From Bacteroidota bacterium (lineage in GTDB: Bacteria > Bacteroidota > Bacteroidia > AKYH767-A > OLB10), in assembly GCA_016713525.1 (NCBI GenBank), contig JADJOZ010000001.1:1-64000 (forward strand): a DNA stretch of 64,000 bases, given 5' to 3'. A program made the translations under genes and the position numbers. Positions 1-8,122 of this stretch are shown here, piece by piece (the stretch's first letter is position 1; the number at the start of each line of letters is the position of its first letter). The notes under the pieces were generated by a model. That model was given only the letters and a program-made list of their open reading frames with translations, ran no database searches and was not told the origin of the DNA.

Positions 1-149
1 AAGACGACACAGCAAGAATGAACGACAGAAATAAACATAAAGTGACTGGACAAATGAACCATCAGACAGCCGACCCAAAAGCCAACGCTTCTGTATTTTT
101 ATTTTTTCCAACCGCACATTTTTTAAAAACAATTTTAGCCAGCCGCACA

Positions 150-211
150 AATGGCACATTTGGTTTTGCCCGACACACAAGCCGACCCTTCGCAAAACCA
201 AAAGAGCCATT
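150..211. repeat. Long imperfect hairpin, family GCACATTT/CAAAAGAGC (copy A)
   Basis: Two 20-nt arms (150-169 and 192-211) pair across a 22-nt C/A-rich loop. The stem is interrupted by an ACA/AGA internal loop, so the arms read GGC-ACA-TTTGG and CCAAA-AGA-GCC. The same design with a different stem sequence recurs at 5862, 21849, 34859 and, weaker, 44491, so the stems co-vary while the internal loop is conserved. It lies just upstream of the first gene of the block and is preceded by an A/T run and a spacer rich in CGACA motifs. I see no gene in 1-263. Confidence 0.7.
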
Positions 212-263
212 TTTTGCCAACGCACAGACGGAACAAACAATAAATTCAATAAACTTGTAGCAT

Positions 264-806
264 ATGAAAAAACTATTCTTTTTAACTCTTTTACTTTTGA
301 CAGCTTCAGTTGGGTTCAGCCAGTCATATTTGGGCTGGGTGACAAAACAGGTCAACTTCCGACAAGGGCCCGGGACAGACTACGGAGTAATTTCATCTTT
401 GAAGCCGGGAACACAAATATTTATTGTATCCCTTGAAACCGAAAATGATTTTTATAACATAATTGACATTGCAACCGACAAAGAAGGTTATATACATAAA
501 TCCTTTGTAAAACTTGGTGAGATTGTAGAGAAAAATGAAAGGGGTATGTTTACTCCAAGTGGTAAGACTTCCACTTACAATCCAGAAATTGAAATATTCA
601 ATAATACTTCAATGACACTTACTTTAAAATTGAATAGCGAAACCTATTCGTTCTCACCAAAACAAAAAAGAACTATTACACTAAGTCCAGGGACATATAA
701 TTATCGTGCATCAGCACCAGGTGTTATTCCAAACATTGGGACTGAATATATGGAGAGTAATATGGGCTACACTTGGCAATTTTATATAGTAACTGAAAGA
801 AGGTAA
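264..806 (+). CDS. Secreted SH3b-domain protein
   Basis: This 180-residue protein starts with a clear signal peptide (lysines, then a Leu/Thr-rich core ending near GFSQ at residue 20). Residues about 24-85 look like a bacterial SH3 (SH3b) domain: VNFRQGPGTDYGVI followed by a GYIHKSF-type end is the usual pattern for domains that bind cell-wall or peptide ligands. The C-terminal part (about 105-178) is beta-rich, resembles a PEGA-like domain and has no catalytic motif that I recognise. It is the first gene of a tightly spaced run (5 nt to the next gene) that includes Hsp70 and GrpE-like genes, so co-transcription is likely. The exact role is unknown. Confidence 0.6.
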   Translation: MKKLFFLTLLLLTASVGFSQSYLGWVTKQVNFRQGPGTDYGVISSLKPGTQIFIVSLETENDFYNIIDIATDKEGYIHKSFVKLGEIVEKNERGMFTPSGKTSTYNPEIEIFNNTSMTLTLKLNSETYSFSPKQKRTITLSPGTYNYRASAPGVIPNIGTEYMESNMGYTWQFYIVTERR

Positions 807-811
807 TAGCT

Positions 812-1990
812 ATGAATTTTATAAACCCAATAGAAATACTTGAATTGGAAAATACCGACATAGCGGTTATTGATAATTCAATCGTAAAAAAAGCAAAAAG
901 AAAACTTTTTGCCGACATTGACCTTTCAGACAATGGACACCTTGATTATAAAGGTTTATCTCTCACTAAAACCGATTGCGAAAAGGTTATTGATGAATTA
1001 GAAAACACAAATGCCTTAGAGTTCTATTCACACCTTGTTTCTAATAAGTTATTAAATGAATTTCTAGTAAACGGTAATGAAAGACTTTTTGAATCTTTCA
1101 AACAGGAAAGTATTTATAAACTACCTGAATTTGTAAAATTTATCAGTCCTTACTTCTCTCCAAAATTTGACAGAGCAATTTTAAAAGCTTTTACAGACGA
1201 AGACGTGGAAAGGCTTAGGAATATTTTAAGAACACAAGTTTTAATTAGCACAGCAGACTTAAACTTAGCTTTCAAAGGCCTTAGTATTGAAATTCAAAAT
1301 CGGCTGCAAAAAGTTGACGCAATTACAAAAGATATCAAGAATGAGGAATCTGATTATTCAGATGAAGACATTGATGAAGTTATTGATTTGGTAAAGGATT
1401 TATTTCCTAAAGAATTGCTTAATCAGTTGCCACCATATTTTCAAAGTCAAATAAATAAAATTGCAGCATCAATTAACTTCCTGCAATTGGCAATTTGGAA
1501 TGAGTTTGGCAATTCACACGTTGCATTAAATTTATTAGAACATTTATTAGAACTTAATATTGAAAGTGTAAGCAAACCAACATTCCAAAAAAACTATGAG
1601 ATAGTAAAAAGAAAGCATATTGACCAATTAGAACAAGAAAAATTCGCTCCAATTCTAAAGGTTTGGGCAGAAACATTATTAAACCTAAGGACTATACATA
1701 CTAAAATTGAAGAAAGCAAAATGAAACCTAAAGATGCTTTAGGAACAATTAATTCCATTCCTATCGAAGATTTAAATAAATTGGAATCATTTGCCGATGA
1801 AATCCGAATATCAATTGCTTTTATGCTTCGTGGGATTTCAGTTTCGATGTGGAATGTTCATCACGACATAGATACCGCTATAAAAACAATTACAAAGGCT
1901 TTAAGTATAAATCTAACATCAGAAAATAAAACGAAACTAAATGCTGATTTCTCAAAACTTAAAGAACTTAAAAAGAAAGAGATGAAATAG
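812..1990 (+). CDS. Unknown helical protein of the Hsp70 operon
   Basis: The product is a 392-residue soluble, Lys/Glu-rich and mostly helical protein with no signal peptide. I recognise no enzyme motif. Repeated helical pairs toward the C-terminus (about 210-385) suggest a TPR-like or coiled scaffold. It sits 5 nt after the SH3b gene and upstream of the GrpE-like and Hsp70 genes, so a role as co-chaperone or client adaptor is a reasonable inference only. The reading frame stops in an A/G-rich stretch (1970-1990). A different frame continues directly with a membrane-type C-terminus up to 2244 (next entry), so the natural protein is probably about 85 residues longer and this stop may reflect a frameshift. 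Confidence 0.55.
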   Translation: MNFINPIEILELENTDIAVIDNSIVKKAKRKLFADIDLSDNGHLDYKGLSLTKTDCEKVIDELENTNALEFYSHLVSNKLLNEFLVNGNERLFESFKQESIYKLPEFVKFISPYFSPKFDRAILKAFTDEDVERLRNILRTQVLISTADLNLAFKGLSIEIQNRLQKVDAITKDIKNEESDYSDEDIDEVIDLVKDLFPKELLNQLPPYFQSQINKIAASINFLQLAIWNEFGNSHVALNLLEHLLELNIESVSKPTFQKNYEIVKRKHIDQLEQEKFAPILKVWAETLLNLRTIHTKIEESKMKPKDALGTINSIPIEDLNKLESFADEIRISIAFMLRGISVSMWNVHHDIDTAIKTITKALSINLTSENKTKLNADFSKLKELKKKEMK

Positions 1991-2244
1991 GTGAGCCAGT
2001 AAGTTCAGCACCATCTTTAAGCTTAATTAATGGTTGTGGAACAACTATTTATGGGAAAACATTATACTTTGTAATTATTGGTATTCCAATTATACCCATA
2101 GCCCGATATAATTGTGAAGAAACATTCAACGGATATAGATTTTTTGGTAAACTTAAGTTACACACGTGGCAAAAGGTGTGGAAATATGGTTTAATCGGAT
2201 ATGTTTCATTCCTTATTCTAAAAGCATTAATCGAAAACAATTAA
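1990..2244 (+). pseudogene. Detached C-terminal segment of the preceding gene (membrane part)
   Basis: An open frame without any usable start codon runs from the end of the previous gene to TAA at 2242-2244. It reads as a Gly/Thr/Tyr motif (NGCGTTIYG), a hydrophobic stretch with IPIIPIARY, then a FFGK segment and a second hydrophobic helix near the end. From memory, this arrangement is typical of a C-terminal module found in several Bacteroidota proteins. Because the frame is entered directly from the stop of the previous gene and has no start or ribosome-binding site of its own, I read it as the same gene displaced by a one-base indel in the AAAAAGAAAGAG run near 1970-1981. Confidence 0.5.
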
Positions 2245-2247
2245 AAT

Positions 2248-2595
2248 ATGAACGAACAAATAAAAGTGCCAAAAATTTACATTGACTTGATAGACCAAGT
2301 CTTTGAAATTGAAAAAAAGGTGGAAAGCCTAACAGAATCAAACTCTATAAGCCGAAATGTAAGTAGGTTAAAAGAGATATTTGAACAGCTTGAAACAGAC
2401 GGAGGACTAGTATATCACAATCCAATTGGGGAAGCATACAACGAAACTCGAACCGATATAGAAGCAAGTATTGCTGGAAGCTCTGCTGACAACCTAATTA
2501 TTACAGAAGTAATAAAACCTATTGTCAGGTATCGCAAGGGCGGTATTACACTTATTGCCCGAAAAGGTATTGTTGTAGCTGAATCAAAATCTTAA
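2248..2595 (+). CDS. GrpE-like nucleotide exchange factor (small)
   Basis: This 115-residue protein has a helical N-terminal half and a beta-type C-terminal half ending in GGITLIARKGIVVAES. That resembles the head domain of GrpE, where a GY/GG strand precedes a final VVVA strand. The segment GEAYNETRTDIEASIAG is also reminiscent of the GrpE head region. It is much shorter than typical GrpE (about 180-200 residues) and lacks most of the long coiled-coil tail. It lies 20 nt upstream of an Hsp70 gene, which is the natural partner of an exchange factor and supports the call. The assignment rests on pattern and context and is not certain. Confidence 0.5.
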   Translation: MNEQIKVPKIYIDLIDQVFEIEKKVESLTESNSISRNVSRLKEIFEQLETDGGLVYHNPIGEAYNETRTDIEASIAGSSADNLIITEVIKPIVRYRKGGITLIARKGIVVAESKS

Positions 2596-2615
2596 ATCTT
2601 TAAAATCATATAAAA

Positions 2616-5114
2616 ATGGAAAATACAATCAATTTCGGAATAGACCTTGGAACAACAAATTCGGCTATCGCCAAATTTGTTAAAGGTGAAGTAATCGTTT
2701 TCAATAATCCGTTGGATTATGGTAGAGCAACTCTGCCATCTGTAGTTTGCTATCAGAAAGACAAAATAATTGTTGGTAGTCAAGCAAAAGTGATGTTTGG
2801 AAAACAAAAAAAGGATGCTTTTACGCAGGCCTTTTTTAAACGAAAGATGGGAACATCAGAAAGTTTTCAAATCAAATCACAAAATCGTTCCATTACACCA
2901 ATTGAACTTTCTGCACAAGTGCTGAAAGAATTAAAAACTTTCGTAAACACAGGTGATAATTTGGAATCAGTTGTAATCACTATTCCTGCTTCGTTTGACC
3001 TAATCCAATCAAATGCTACAAAAGAAGCAGGTTATCAAGCAGGTTTCAAGCAAGTTGTTTTATTACAGGAACCAATTGCTGCAAGTTTAGCCTACGCAAA
3101 TATGAAAAAATCAAAAGAACTGACAGATGGGCAATGGTTAGTTTATGATTTTGGTGGCGGAACTTTTGATGTGGCTTTAATCAGAATTAAGGATGGTGAA
3201 ATGAAAGTAATTGACCACGAAGGAAATAACTTCTTAGGTGGTGCTGACATTGACCAAATGATAGTTGACAAACTTGTGATTCCTAAAATTAATGCAGAAT
3301 TTTCGTTTGAGAATTTAGAGGACGAAATGAAAAGTGCATCAGGTAAATACAATTCTAAATACTACGTTCTTTTAAGCAGAGCCGAAGAAGCTAAAATTAG
3401 ATTGTCGGCTGTTACATCGGCTGAAATTGTAGTAGATGGTTTTGAGGATGAAGAAGGAAATGAAGTAGATTTTGAAATAACCATAACACGTTCAGAATTT
3501 AACGACCTCATTAAATCTTCTGTTGATGGAACAATTGAAATGATAAAAACCATATTGACTAGAAACTCACTTGGTTCAAAGGATATTCAATTTACTTTAA
3601 TGGTTGGTGGCTCAACTTATATTCCCTATGTAAGACAAAGAGTTGAAGAGATATTACAAATACCTGCTAATTGTGAAATTGACCCTACGACAGCCGTTGC
3701 GGTTGGTGCTGCTTACTATGCTGCAACTAAACAAAAGGAGATTTCAAAATCAGATAAGCAGCAGAAAAAATCTGCAATTTCAATCAAGGCAAGTTATAAT
3801 AAAGCATCAAAAGAAAAAGATGAATTGTTTGCGGCAAGGGTAACTGGTGAAACCGAAAACTTATTTTATAAAATTGTAAGACAAGATGGTGGATTTGATT
3901 CTGGCTTAAAGAAATTAAGTGAAAGAATAAGCGAAGATTTACCACTTGTAGAAAATGCCTATAATTTTTTCACATTAACTGTTTATGACAGTCTAAATAA
4001 CGTTGTAGAAACAGATGTAGAGCCAATCGGGATTAATAGTGGCTTTGGTATAAGTGGTCAACCATTGCCGGAAGATATTTGCTTAGAAGTTGATGATTAT
4101 GATAATCCAGGCCATACACGTCTAGCACTAATCTTTCAACGCAACACAATTTTACCTACCAAACGAACTTTAACATTCCCCATTAATAAAACAATCATAA
4201 AAGGCAGTGAAGATGAGGTAATACGTGTAAAAGTATTACAGGGCTCACATTTAGCATTACCCGAAGCAAATAAAGGGCTGGGATTTGTTTTAATTACTGG
4301 TAAAAATTTGAAGAGAGATGTTTCAAAAGGCTCTGACATTGAAATCACAATTTCCCTTTCTGAATCACAAGACTTGACGGTTGCAGCATATTTAAATATG
4401 GCTGACCAAGAGTTTAAAGAAACATTTAATCCAAAAGAAAGACACACCCCAATTGATTTATTAAAGGAACAGGTTGAAGACCTTACTGAAAAATTGGAAG
4501 AAGAAATTGAACAAGCTACGGAAAAAGAAGATTACGAAACAGCAAGTGCATTATCCAAATTGAAAAAAGAAATGGAAATTGTAGCTGAGGAAACTGAGAA
4601 ATTAAATGATGATGATGTTACAGATGATAAATATAAACTCGAAGATAGAAAACGAAAAATTGCCCAAGAGATTGACTCTGCAACAAAACACAAGCGTATT
4701 CAAAAAGTAAAAGAACACTATTTTGAAACAAAGCAAGAATGCTTAAAACTTATTGATGAAAACGGTAATGACCACGAAAGGAAAACATTTAATGATATAG
4801 TTTCTCAAGAGGAAGCATTTATGTCAACGAATAGCCCAATTAAGATTCAAGAGAAATCTGACGAACTGCAAAGCATTATTGGACAAATAAAGTGGCGGAC
4901 ACCTGATTTTTTAACAGGCATATTCAATTGGTTAAAAGGTGAACAAACAAAAATGAATGACCAAACACAAGCGAAAAGTCTAGTAGACGCTGGCAAATTT
5001 GCAGTGGAAAGCCAAAATTGGGACAGATTGAGAGAAATTAATTTTGGATTGCTTGATTTATTACCAAGAGGAGCTAAGGAACAAATAACAACTAAAATTG
5101 GATTTGGATTATGA
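2616..5114 (+). CDS. Hsp70-family ATPase with long C-terminal coiled-coil
   Basis: The protein has 832 residues. The N-terminal Hsp70/actin-type ATPase is clear: phosphate-1 motif GIDLGTTNSAIA at about residue 8, phosphate-2 motif YDFGGGTFDVAL at about 177, and adenosine motif MVGGSTYIPYVRQR at about 328. After the ATPase (to about 375) the substrate-binding part is diverged. About residues 610-735 are a highly charged Glu/Lys coiled coil, and the C-terminus is unlike DnaK. At 832 residues it exceeds housekeeping DnaK (about 640) by nearly 200, so it is a specialised Hsp70 and not the cell's main one. Its stop overlaps the TerB-like start (ATGA), implying coupled translation. The upstream GrpE-like gene fits an exchange-factor role. 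No J-domain protein is visible in the operon. Confidence 0.85.
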   Translation: MENTINFGIDLGTTNSAIAKFVKGEVIVFNNPLDYGRATLPSVVCYQKDKIIVGSQAKVMFGKQKKDAFTQAFFKRKMGTSESFQIKSQNRSITPIELSAQVLKELKTFVNTGDNLESVVITIPASFDLIQSNATKEAGYQAGFKQVVLLQEPIAASLAYANMKKSKELTDGQWLVYDFGGGTFDVALIRIKDGEMKVIDHEGNNFLGGADIDQMIVDKLVIPKINAEFSFENLEDEMKSASGKYNSKYYVLLSRAEEAKIRLSAVTSAEIVVDGFEDEEGNEVDFEITITRSEFNDLIKSSVDGTIEMIKTILTRNSLGSKDIQFTLMVGGSTYIPYVRQRVEEILQIPANCEIDPTTAVAVGAAYYAATKQKEISKSDKQQKKSAISIKASYNKASKEKDELFAARVTGETENLFYKIVRQDGGFDSGLKKLSERISEDLPLVENAYNFFTLTVYDSLNNVVETDVEPIGINSGFGISGQPLPEDICLEVDDYDNPGHTRLALIFQRNTILPTKRTLTFPINKTIIKGSEDEVIRVKVLQGSHLALPEANKGLGFVLITGKNLKRDVSKGSDIEITISLSESQDLTVAAYLNMADQEFKETFNPKERHTPIDLLKEQVEDLTEKLEEEIEQATEKEDYETASALSKLKKEMEIVAEETEKLNDDDVTDDKYKLEDRKRKIAQEIDSATKHKRIQKVKEHYFETKQECLKLIDENGNDHERKTFNDIVSQEEAFMSTNSPIKIQEKSDELQSIIGQIKWRTPDFLTGIFNWLKGEQTKMNDQTQAKSLVDAGKFAVESQNWDRLREINFGLLDLLPRGAKEQITTKIGFGL

Positions 5115-5569
5115 AAACAGAAGCATTTCAAGACTTACTGCTTAAATCAGCAGTTTCAGTTGTTGCCTGCGATGGGAATATAGACGAAACTGAAATTTCA
5201 GAAATCAGAAATATGGCTGAAAATGAAATTTATTTTATGGGATATGACTTTGAAGAACCACTTGCGAACAATCTAAAAAATCTCAAAGAAAAAGGAGTAT
5301 CTGCAATCAATGAATATCTAAAAGAAGTTTCAAATGCCAATCTAAACGACAATCAAGAATTGTTATTGATTGAAGTTCTAATCAGAGCAATTGAATCAGA
5401 CGAAAAAGTTGAGCCAAATGAAATAAAGTTTCTGCAAATGGTAAAATCAAAATTGAAAACAAGTGAAGAAACCATTATCACTAAGTTTCCAAAGCAGATG
5501 AATTATTTAATAGACTTCCATAATTATGGACTTCACCAAGAATTTACAGATGAACTTAAATTTGAGTAA
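5111..5569 (+). CDS. TerB-like (tellurite-resistance family) helical protein
   Basis: This 152-residue acidic all-helical protein begins with AVSVVACDGNIDETEISEI and later has RAIESDEKVEPNEIKFLQ. These are two acidic loop motifs (D-G-x-I-x-x-x-E and D-E-K-V-x-x-x-E) of the kind that bind metal in TerB-type domains. The start codon overlaps the Hsp70 stop by 4 nt. TerB-like domains are commonly found in stress operons and in complexes with membrane partners, and the next gene is a small membrane protein. That would give a membrane-docked chaperone module, which is inference. Tellurite resistance itself is not implied. Confidence 0.6.
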   Translation: MKTEAFQDLLLKSAVSVVACDGNIDETEISEIRNMAENEIYFMGYDFEEPLANNLKNLKEKGVSAINEYLKEVSNANLNDNQELLLIEVLIRAIESDEKVEPNEIKFLQMVKSKLKTSEETIITKFPKQMNYLIDFHNYGLHQEFTDELKFE

Positions 5570-5861
5570 TCTTATAAAAATTGTCTTAGCGGTTTTGTTT
5601 TTCCTATGTTTAGCAGATATGCCTTACGGGTTTTATCAGTTTGTAAGGTTCGCAGGTCTAATTGGCTTTGCAATTTTAGCATATCAAGCACACGAACAAG
5701 GCAGACAAACAGAAATGATAATTTACGGTGGACTTGCTTTACTATTTCAACCGTTTTTCAAAATTGCACTTGGCAGAGAGATTTGGAACATAGTTGACGT
5801 AGTTGTAGGAATAGGACTTTTAATATCAATATTTATGAAACCAAAGGAAAGCCCACGCTAA
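5550..5861 (+). CDS. Small four-helix membrane protein, DUF6804-like
   Basis: From the ATG at 5550 the product is 103 residues with about four hydrophobic segments (LIKIVLAVLFFLCLA, FVRFAGLIGFAILAY, MIIYGGLALLFQPF and VVVGIGLLISIFM) and short loops. The pattern MPYGFYQFVR before helix 2 and a QPFFKIALGR loop match what I remember of DUF6804 proteins. An in-frame ATG at 5526 would lengthen it by 8 residues. I prefer 5550 because it overlaps the TerB-like gene less (20 nt). It is the last gene of the block and is followed one base later by a long hairpin. Function is unknown. Confidence 0.6.
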   Translation: MNLNLSNLIKIVLAVLFFLCLADMPYGFYQFVRFAGLIGFAILAYQAHEQGRQTEMIIYGGLALLFQPFFKIALGREIWNIVDVVVGIGLLISIFMKPKESPR

Positions 5862-5926
5862 AAGCAAGCACATTTGCAATTCGCACAAGCCAACGCACAG
5901 ACCAAAAATTGCAAAAGAGCTTGCTT
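5862..5926. repeat. Long imperfect hairpin, family GCACATTT/CAAAAGAGC (copy B)
   Basis: Arms 5862-5881 and 5907-5926 pair over 17 bp with the same ACA/AGA internal loop as copy A, around a 25-nt loop containing CCAACGCACAGACC. It starts directly at the end of the last gene of the Hsp70 block and is followed by an A/T run and a CGACA-rich spacer leading to the attC-like site at 6074. Its inner stem and its loop are identical to those of the copy at 34859. It could act as a terminator or a recombination signal. Confidence 0.7.
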
Positions 5927-6073
5927 TGCCAACGCAGACAAAATTGTTTTTAAAAAATTTCCCAACGCTTCAAAAAAATAAAAATACACCGACACACAGA
6001 CCAACCAGACAATGACACTGAAACTCAATATTGACAAGGCATACAGCGACACGGTGAACAGAAGGCCAGCAGG

Positions 6074-6197
6074 TAACAGCGGTTTTGCAAAAAAGCGGGT
6101 TCAGTGGTTAATTGAACATTCTACCTCGCATCAACTTTTGTGGTATATTGACAGTTTAGTGCTCCGAAATCCGCTTCTTCGCAAAGCCGCAAAACGT
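6074..6197. repeat. attC-like hairpin 1, interrupted by group II intron 1
   Basis: The 5' side contains TAACA (6074-6078) followed by GCGGTTTTGC and AAGCGG. The 3' side (6171-6190) reads CCGCTT, then GCAAAGCCGC, pairing with the 5' side across a loop of about 75 nt with mismatches. The sequence then reads AAAACGT and the group II intron begins. Joining the intron flanks gives AAAACGT-TGTGCGTCATGC. The TAACA / CGTT cores and imperfect stem resemble an integron attC site, although the outer core bases differ from the RYYYAAC/GTTRRRY consensus. Related sites are listed at 10124, 13995, 19794, 35087, 36637, 40723 and 42311. Confidence 0.5.
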
Positions 6198-6743
6198 GTG
6201 TGACTTGAAATGCTGATCCTGTAAGATTAGCAAATGCTATTTAACTGATGGAAGAGTTTGAGAATTCTTCAAACGGCCTTCTAGCGACGCTCTTCCGGGA
6301 GAGTTGCTAAACCACCCCATGCTGCTATCAACGGAAACGTGAATAGTGGTGAGCGATGGGGGCTAAAAGGACAGAATAAATCTGTTCCGGTACGACCGAA
6401 GCGAGCTGAATGAAAGTGAACCGTACGAAGAAGCCTCGAAAGGGCAAGTAGATGAGAAAAGTACGCGGTTACGTTTGCGTGTACGAAGGAATACAGACGT
6501 TACCGGATTACGGTCTGTATCTCATCCGGGGTTAAGTCGGCAGGACGCTCGGTCAGGCGGTTAGATGGAACAAGTGAAGTCGATAACGTGCTGTCAAACT
6601 GAGAAAGGGAAGCAGCCGCCAAAAGGTTGTGGCGAGTTATCGGTGGCAGATCAGTTCGTAGTAGTGCAGCAGTCATTGAAAAATGATTTAGCGAAGGGAC
6701 TGACATGTTTAGTTGAAATGATAATCGACAACTGGAAAACAGG

Positions 6744-7964
6744 ATGATTGACTATTACGAAACAAAATCACAACCAATTACCAGAAAGATGGTTTGGGAG
6801 GCGTATCAGGAAGTGCGTTCGAAACGAGGAGGATCCGGCGTGGATGGAATGACATGGAATATGCTTGACAAGCATTTGAAAGGTCATCTCTACAAACTTT
6901 GGAATCGTCTGAGCTCGGGTAGTTACTTTCCACCGCCCGTACTAGAGGTTGAGATAGCGAAGAAAGACGGAGGGTTGCGCAAATTGGGCATTCCCACCTT
7001 ATTGGATCGCATAGCTCAACAGGTAGTACGGAAACAGTTGGAAATACAGTTAGAGCCGCTGTTTCATGGGAGTTCATACGGATATCGACCGAACAGGAGT
7101 GCGCATGATGCAGTAGCACAGAGTCAGCGAAATTGTTTCAATCACGATTTTGCATTGGATCTCGACATAAAGTCGTACTTCGATACCATAGATCATGATT
7201 TAATGATGAAAGCACTCAACCACTACTGCAAAGACCGATGGATACTGCTCTACGTAAAGCGATGGTTAAAAGCGGATGTGCTTCGTGGTAAAGAACGTGT
7301 CAGTCGGATTACTGGTACACCTCAGGGTGGGGTAATAAGCCCGTTACTAGCCAATCTGTTCCTTCACGTAGTATTCGATGAATGGATGGTTAAGCATCAT
7401 CCGGAGAAGCCATTTGAGCGCTACGCAGACGATATCATAGTACATTGCAAGACGGAGAAGCAGGCAAAGTATATGCTTGTAAAGATCCAAGAACGTATGC
7501 AGGCATGCAAATTACAGCTACACCCGCATAAGACGAAAATTGTCAACATGAGAGGTGAAAGTGATGTGACTTATGCACGCAGCTACGATTTTCTAGGATT
7601 CACGCTTCGTCCTGTTCTGCGAAAGATTAAAGAGCGCATGATATTGTTTCCGGGGACATTTGTAAGTATAAGATCGAAAACGGCCATTCGGAACAAATTT
7701 AAGGAATGGGAGATTCACAAGCGGAGAAAACCGTTGGAGGAATTAGCCCGGGACTTGAATCCGATGATCCGTGGCCTGATAGGGTACTTTCATATGTTTT
7801 GGAACGGTGGTATGCGTCCTGTATGGAATCAACTCAAACATAGACTTCTGAAATGGGTAAAGTGGGAGAAAGGCTTGTATAAATACGCCAGCTTGCGTTG
7901 GCTTAAAAGGAAATATGCAGAAAATCCTACACTATTTGCCCATTGGAAATTGGTTCAACCATGA
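6744..7964 (+). CDS. ltrA: Group II intron-encoded reverse transcriptase/maturase (intact)
   Basis: This 406-residue protein covers the whole RT-maturase fold. RT motifs include GVDGMTW near residue 32, LRKLGIPTLLDRIAQQVV, GYRPNRSAHDA, DLDIKSYFDTIDHDL, GTPQGGVISPLLANLFLH and the catalytic box RYADDIIVHC (about residue 230). The maturase/thumb segment follows, ending in SLRWLKRKYAENPTLFAHW. There is no HNH endonuclease domain, as in compact bacterial introns. The ATG overlaps the stop of a 60-codon upstream frame inside the intron. The frame is unbroken, unlike the copy at 16549, so this is the copy able to supply protein to both introns. Confidence 0.9.
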   Translation: MIDYYETKSQPITRKMVWEAYQEVRSKRGGSGVDGMTWNMLDKHLKGHLYKLWNRLSSGSYFPPPVLEVEIAKKDGGLRKLGIPTLLDRIAQQVVRKQLEIQLEPLFHGSSYGYRPNRSAHDAVAQSQRNCFNHDFALDLDIKSYFDTIDHDLMMKALNHYCKDRWILLYVKRWLKADVLRGKERVSRITGTPQGGVISPLLANLFLHVVFDEWMVKHHPEKPFERYADDIIVHCKTEKQAKYMLVKIQERMQACKLQLHPHKTKIVNMRGESDVTYARSYDFLGFTLRPVLRKIKERMILFPGTFVSIRSKTAIRNKFKEWEIHKRRKPLEELARDLNPMIRGLIGYFHMFWNGGMRPVWNQLKHRLLKWVKWEKGLYKYASLRWLKRKYAENPTLFAHWKLVQP

Positions 7965-7995
7965 CTATATTTGTCAGTAGATTTACAAACATGAA

Positions 7996-8030
7996 GAGCC
8001 GTATGAATCGAGAGGTTCACGTACGGTTCT
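7996..8030 (+). ncRNA. Group II intron domain V (intron 1)
   Basis: The 35-nt domain V has a lower stem GAGCCGTA / GTACGGTTC, an AC bulge region and an upper stem closed by a GAGA tetraloop. It is followed by a domain VI-like helix up to 8069. The matching domains V of the other introns lie at 15918-15952 (intron 2, canonical) and 17803-17859 (intron 3, with a 22-nt insertion). Confidence 0.85.
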
Positions 8031-8122
8031 GTGGGAACGTGAGGGTGAAATTCCCTTGCGTGACCCGATTGTGCGTCATGCTAAATTAATATTATGTTAT
8101 TAAATTGAGACAAAAATTGGAA

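Larger units (their letters stand above)
6198..8069 (+). mobile_element. Group II intron 1 (intact reverse transcriptase)
   Basis: The element begins with the group II 5' signature GTGTG (the repeat GTGTGTG leaves a 2-nt ambiguity) and ends with CCCGAT. The 3' limit was set by comparison with the near-identical copy at 16002-17898, after which the flanks diverge. Domain V is clear at 7996-8030, with the GAGCCGTA / GTACGGTTC stem and GAGA tetraloop. It encodes an intact reverse transcriptase (6744-7964). The length is 1872 nt, exactly 25 nt shorter than the second copy, and that difference is fully explained by a 22-nt insertion plus three single bases in the other copy. It sits in the 3' core of an attC-like hairpin. 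Confidence 0.85.

Noticed and set aside
18..355. Overlapping frames on both strands in the first 350 nt.
   Set aside because: They cover a hairpin and low-complexity CGACA spacer, and their text mirrors the repeat, not a protein.
5111..5569. Tellurite resistance as a function for the TerB-like gene.
   Set aside because: Only a TerB-like domain is seen. None of the other ter genes occur, and the context is a chaperone operon.
6565..6747. 60-codon frame upstream of the RT in intron 1 (also at 16370-16552 in intron 3).
   Set aside because: It lies in the structured intron RNA and is conserved only because the introns are near-identical. I see no protein motif. The overlap with the RT start is noted but does not prove translation.
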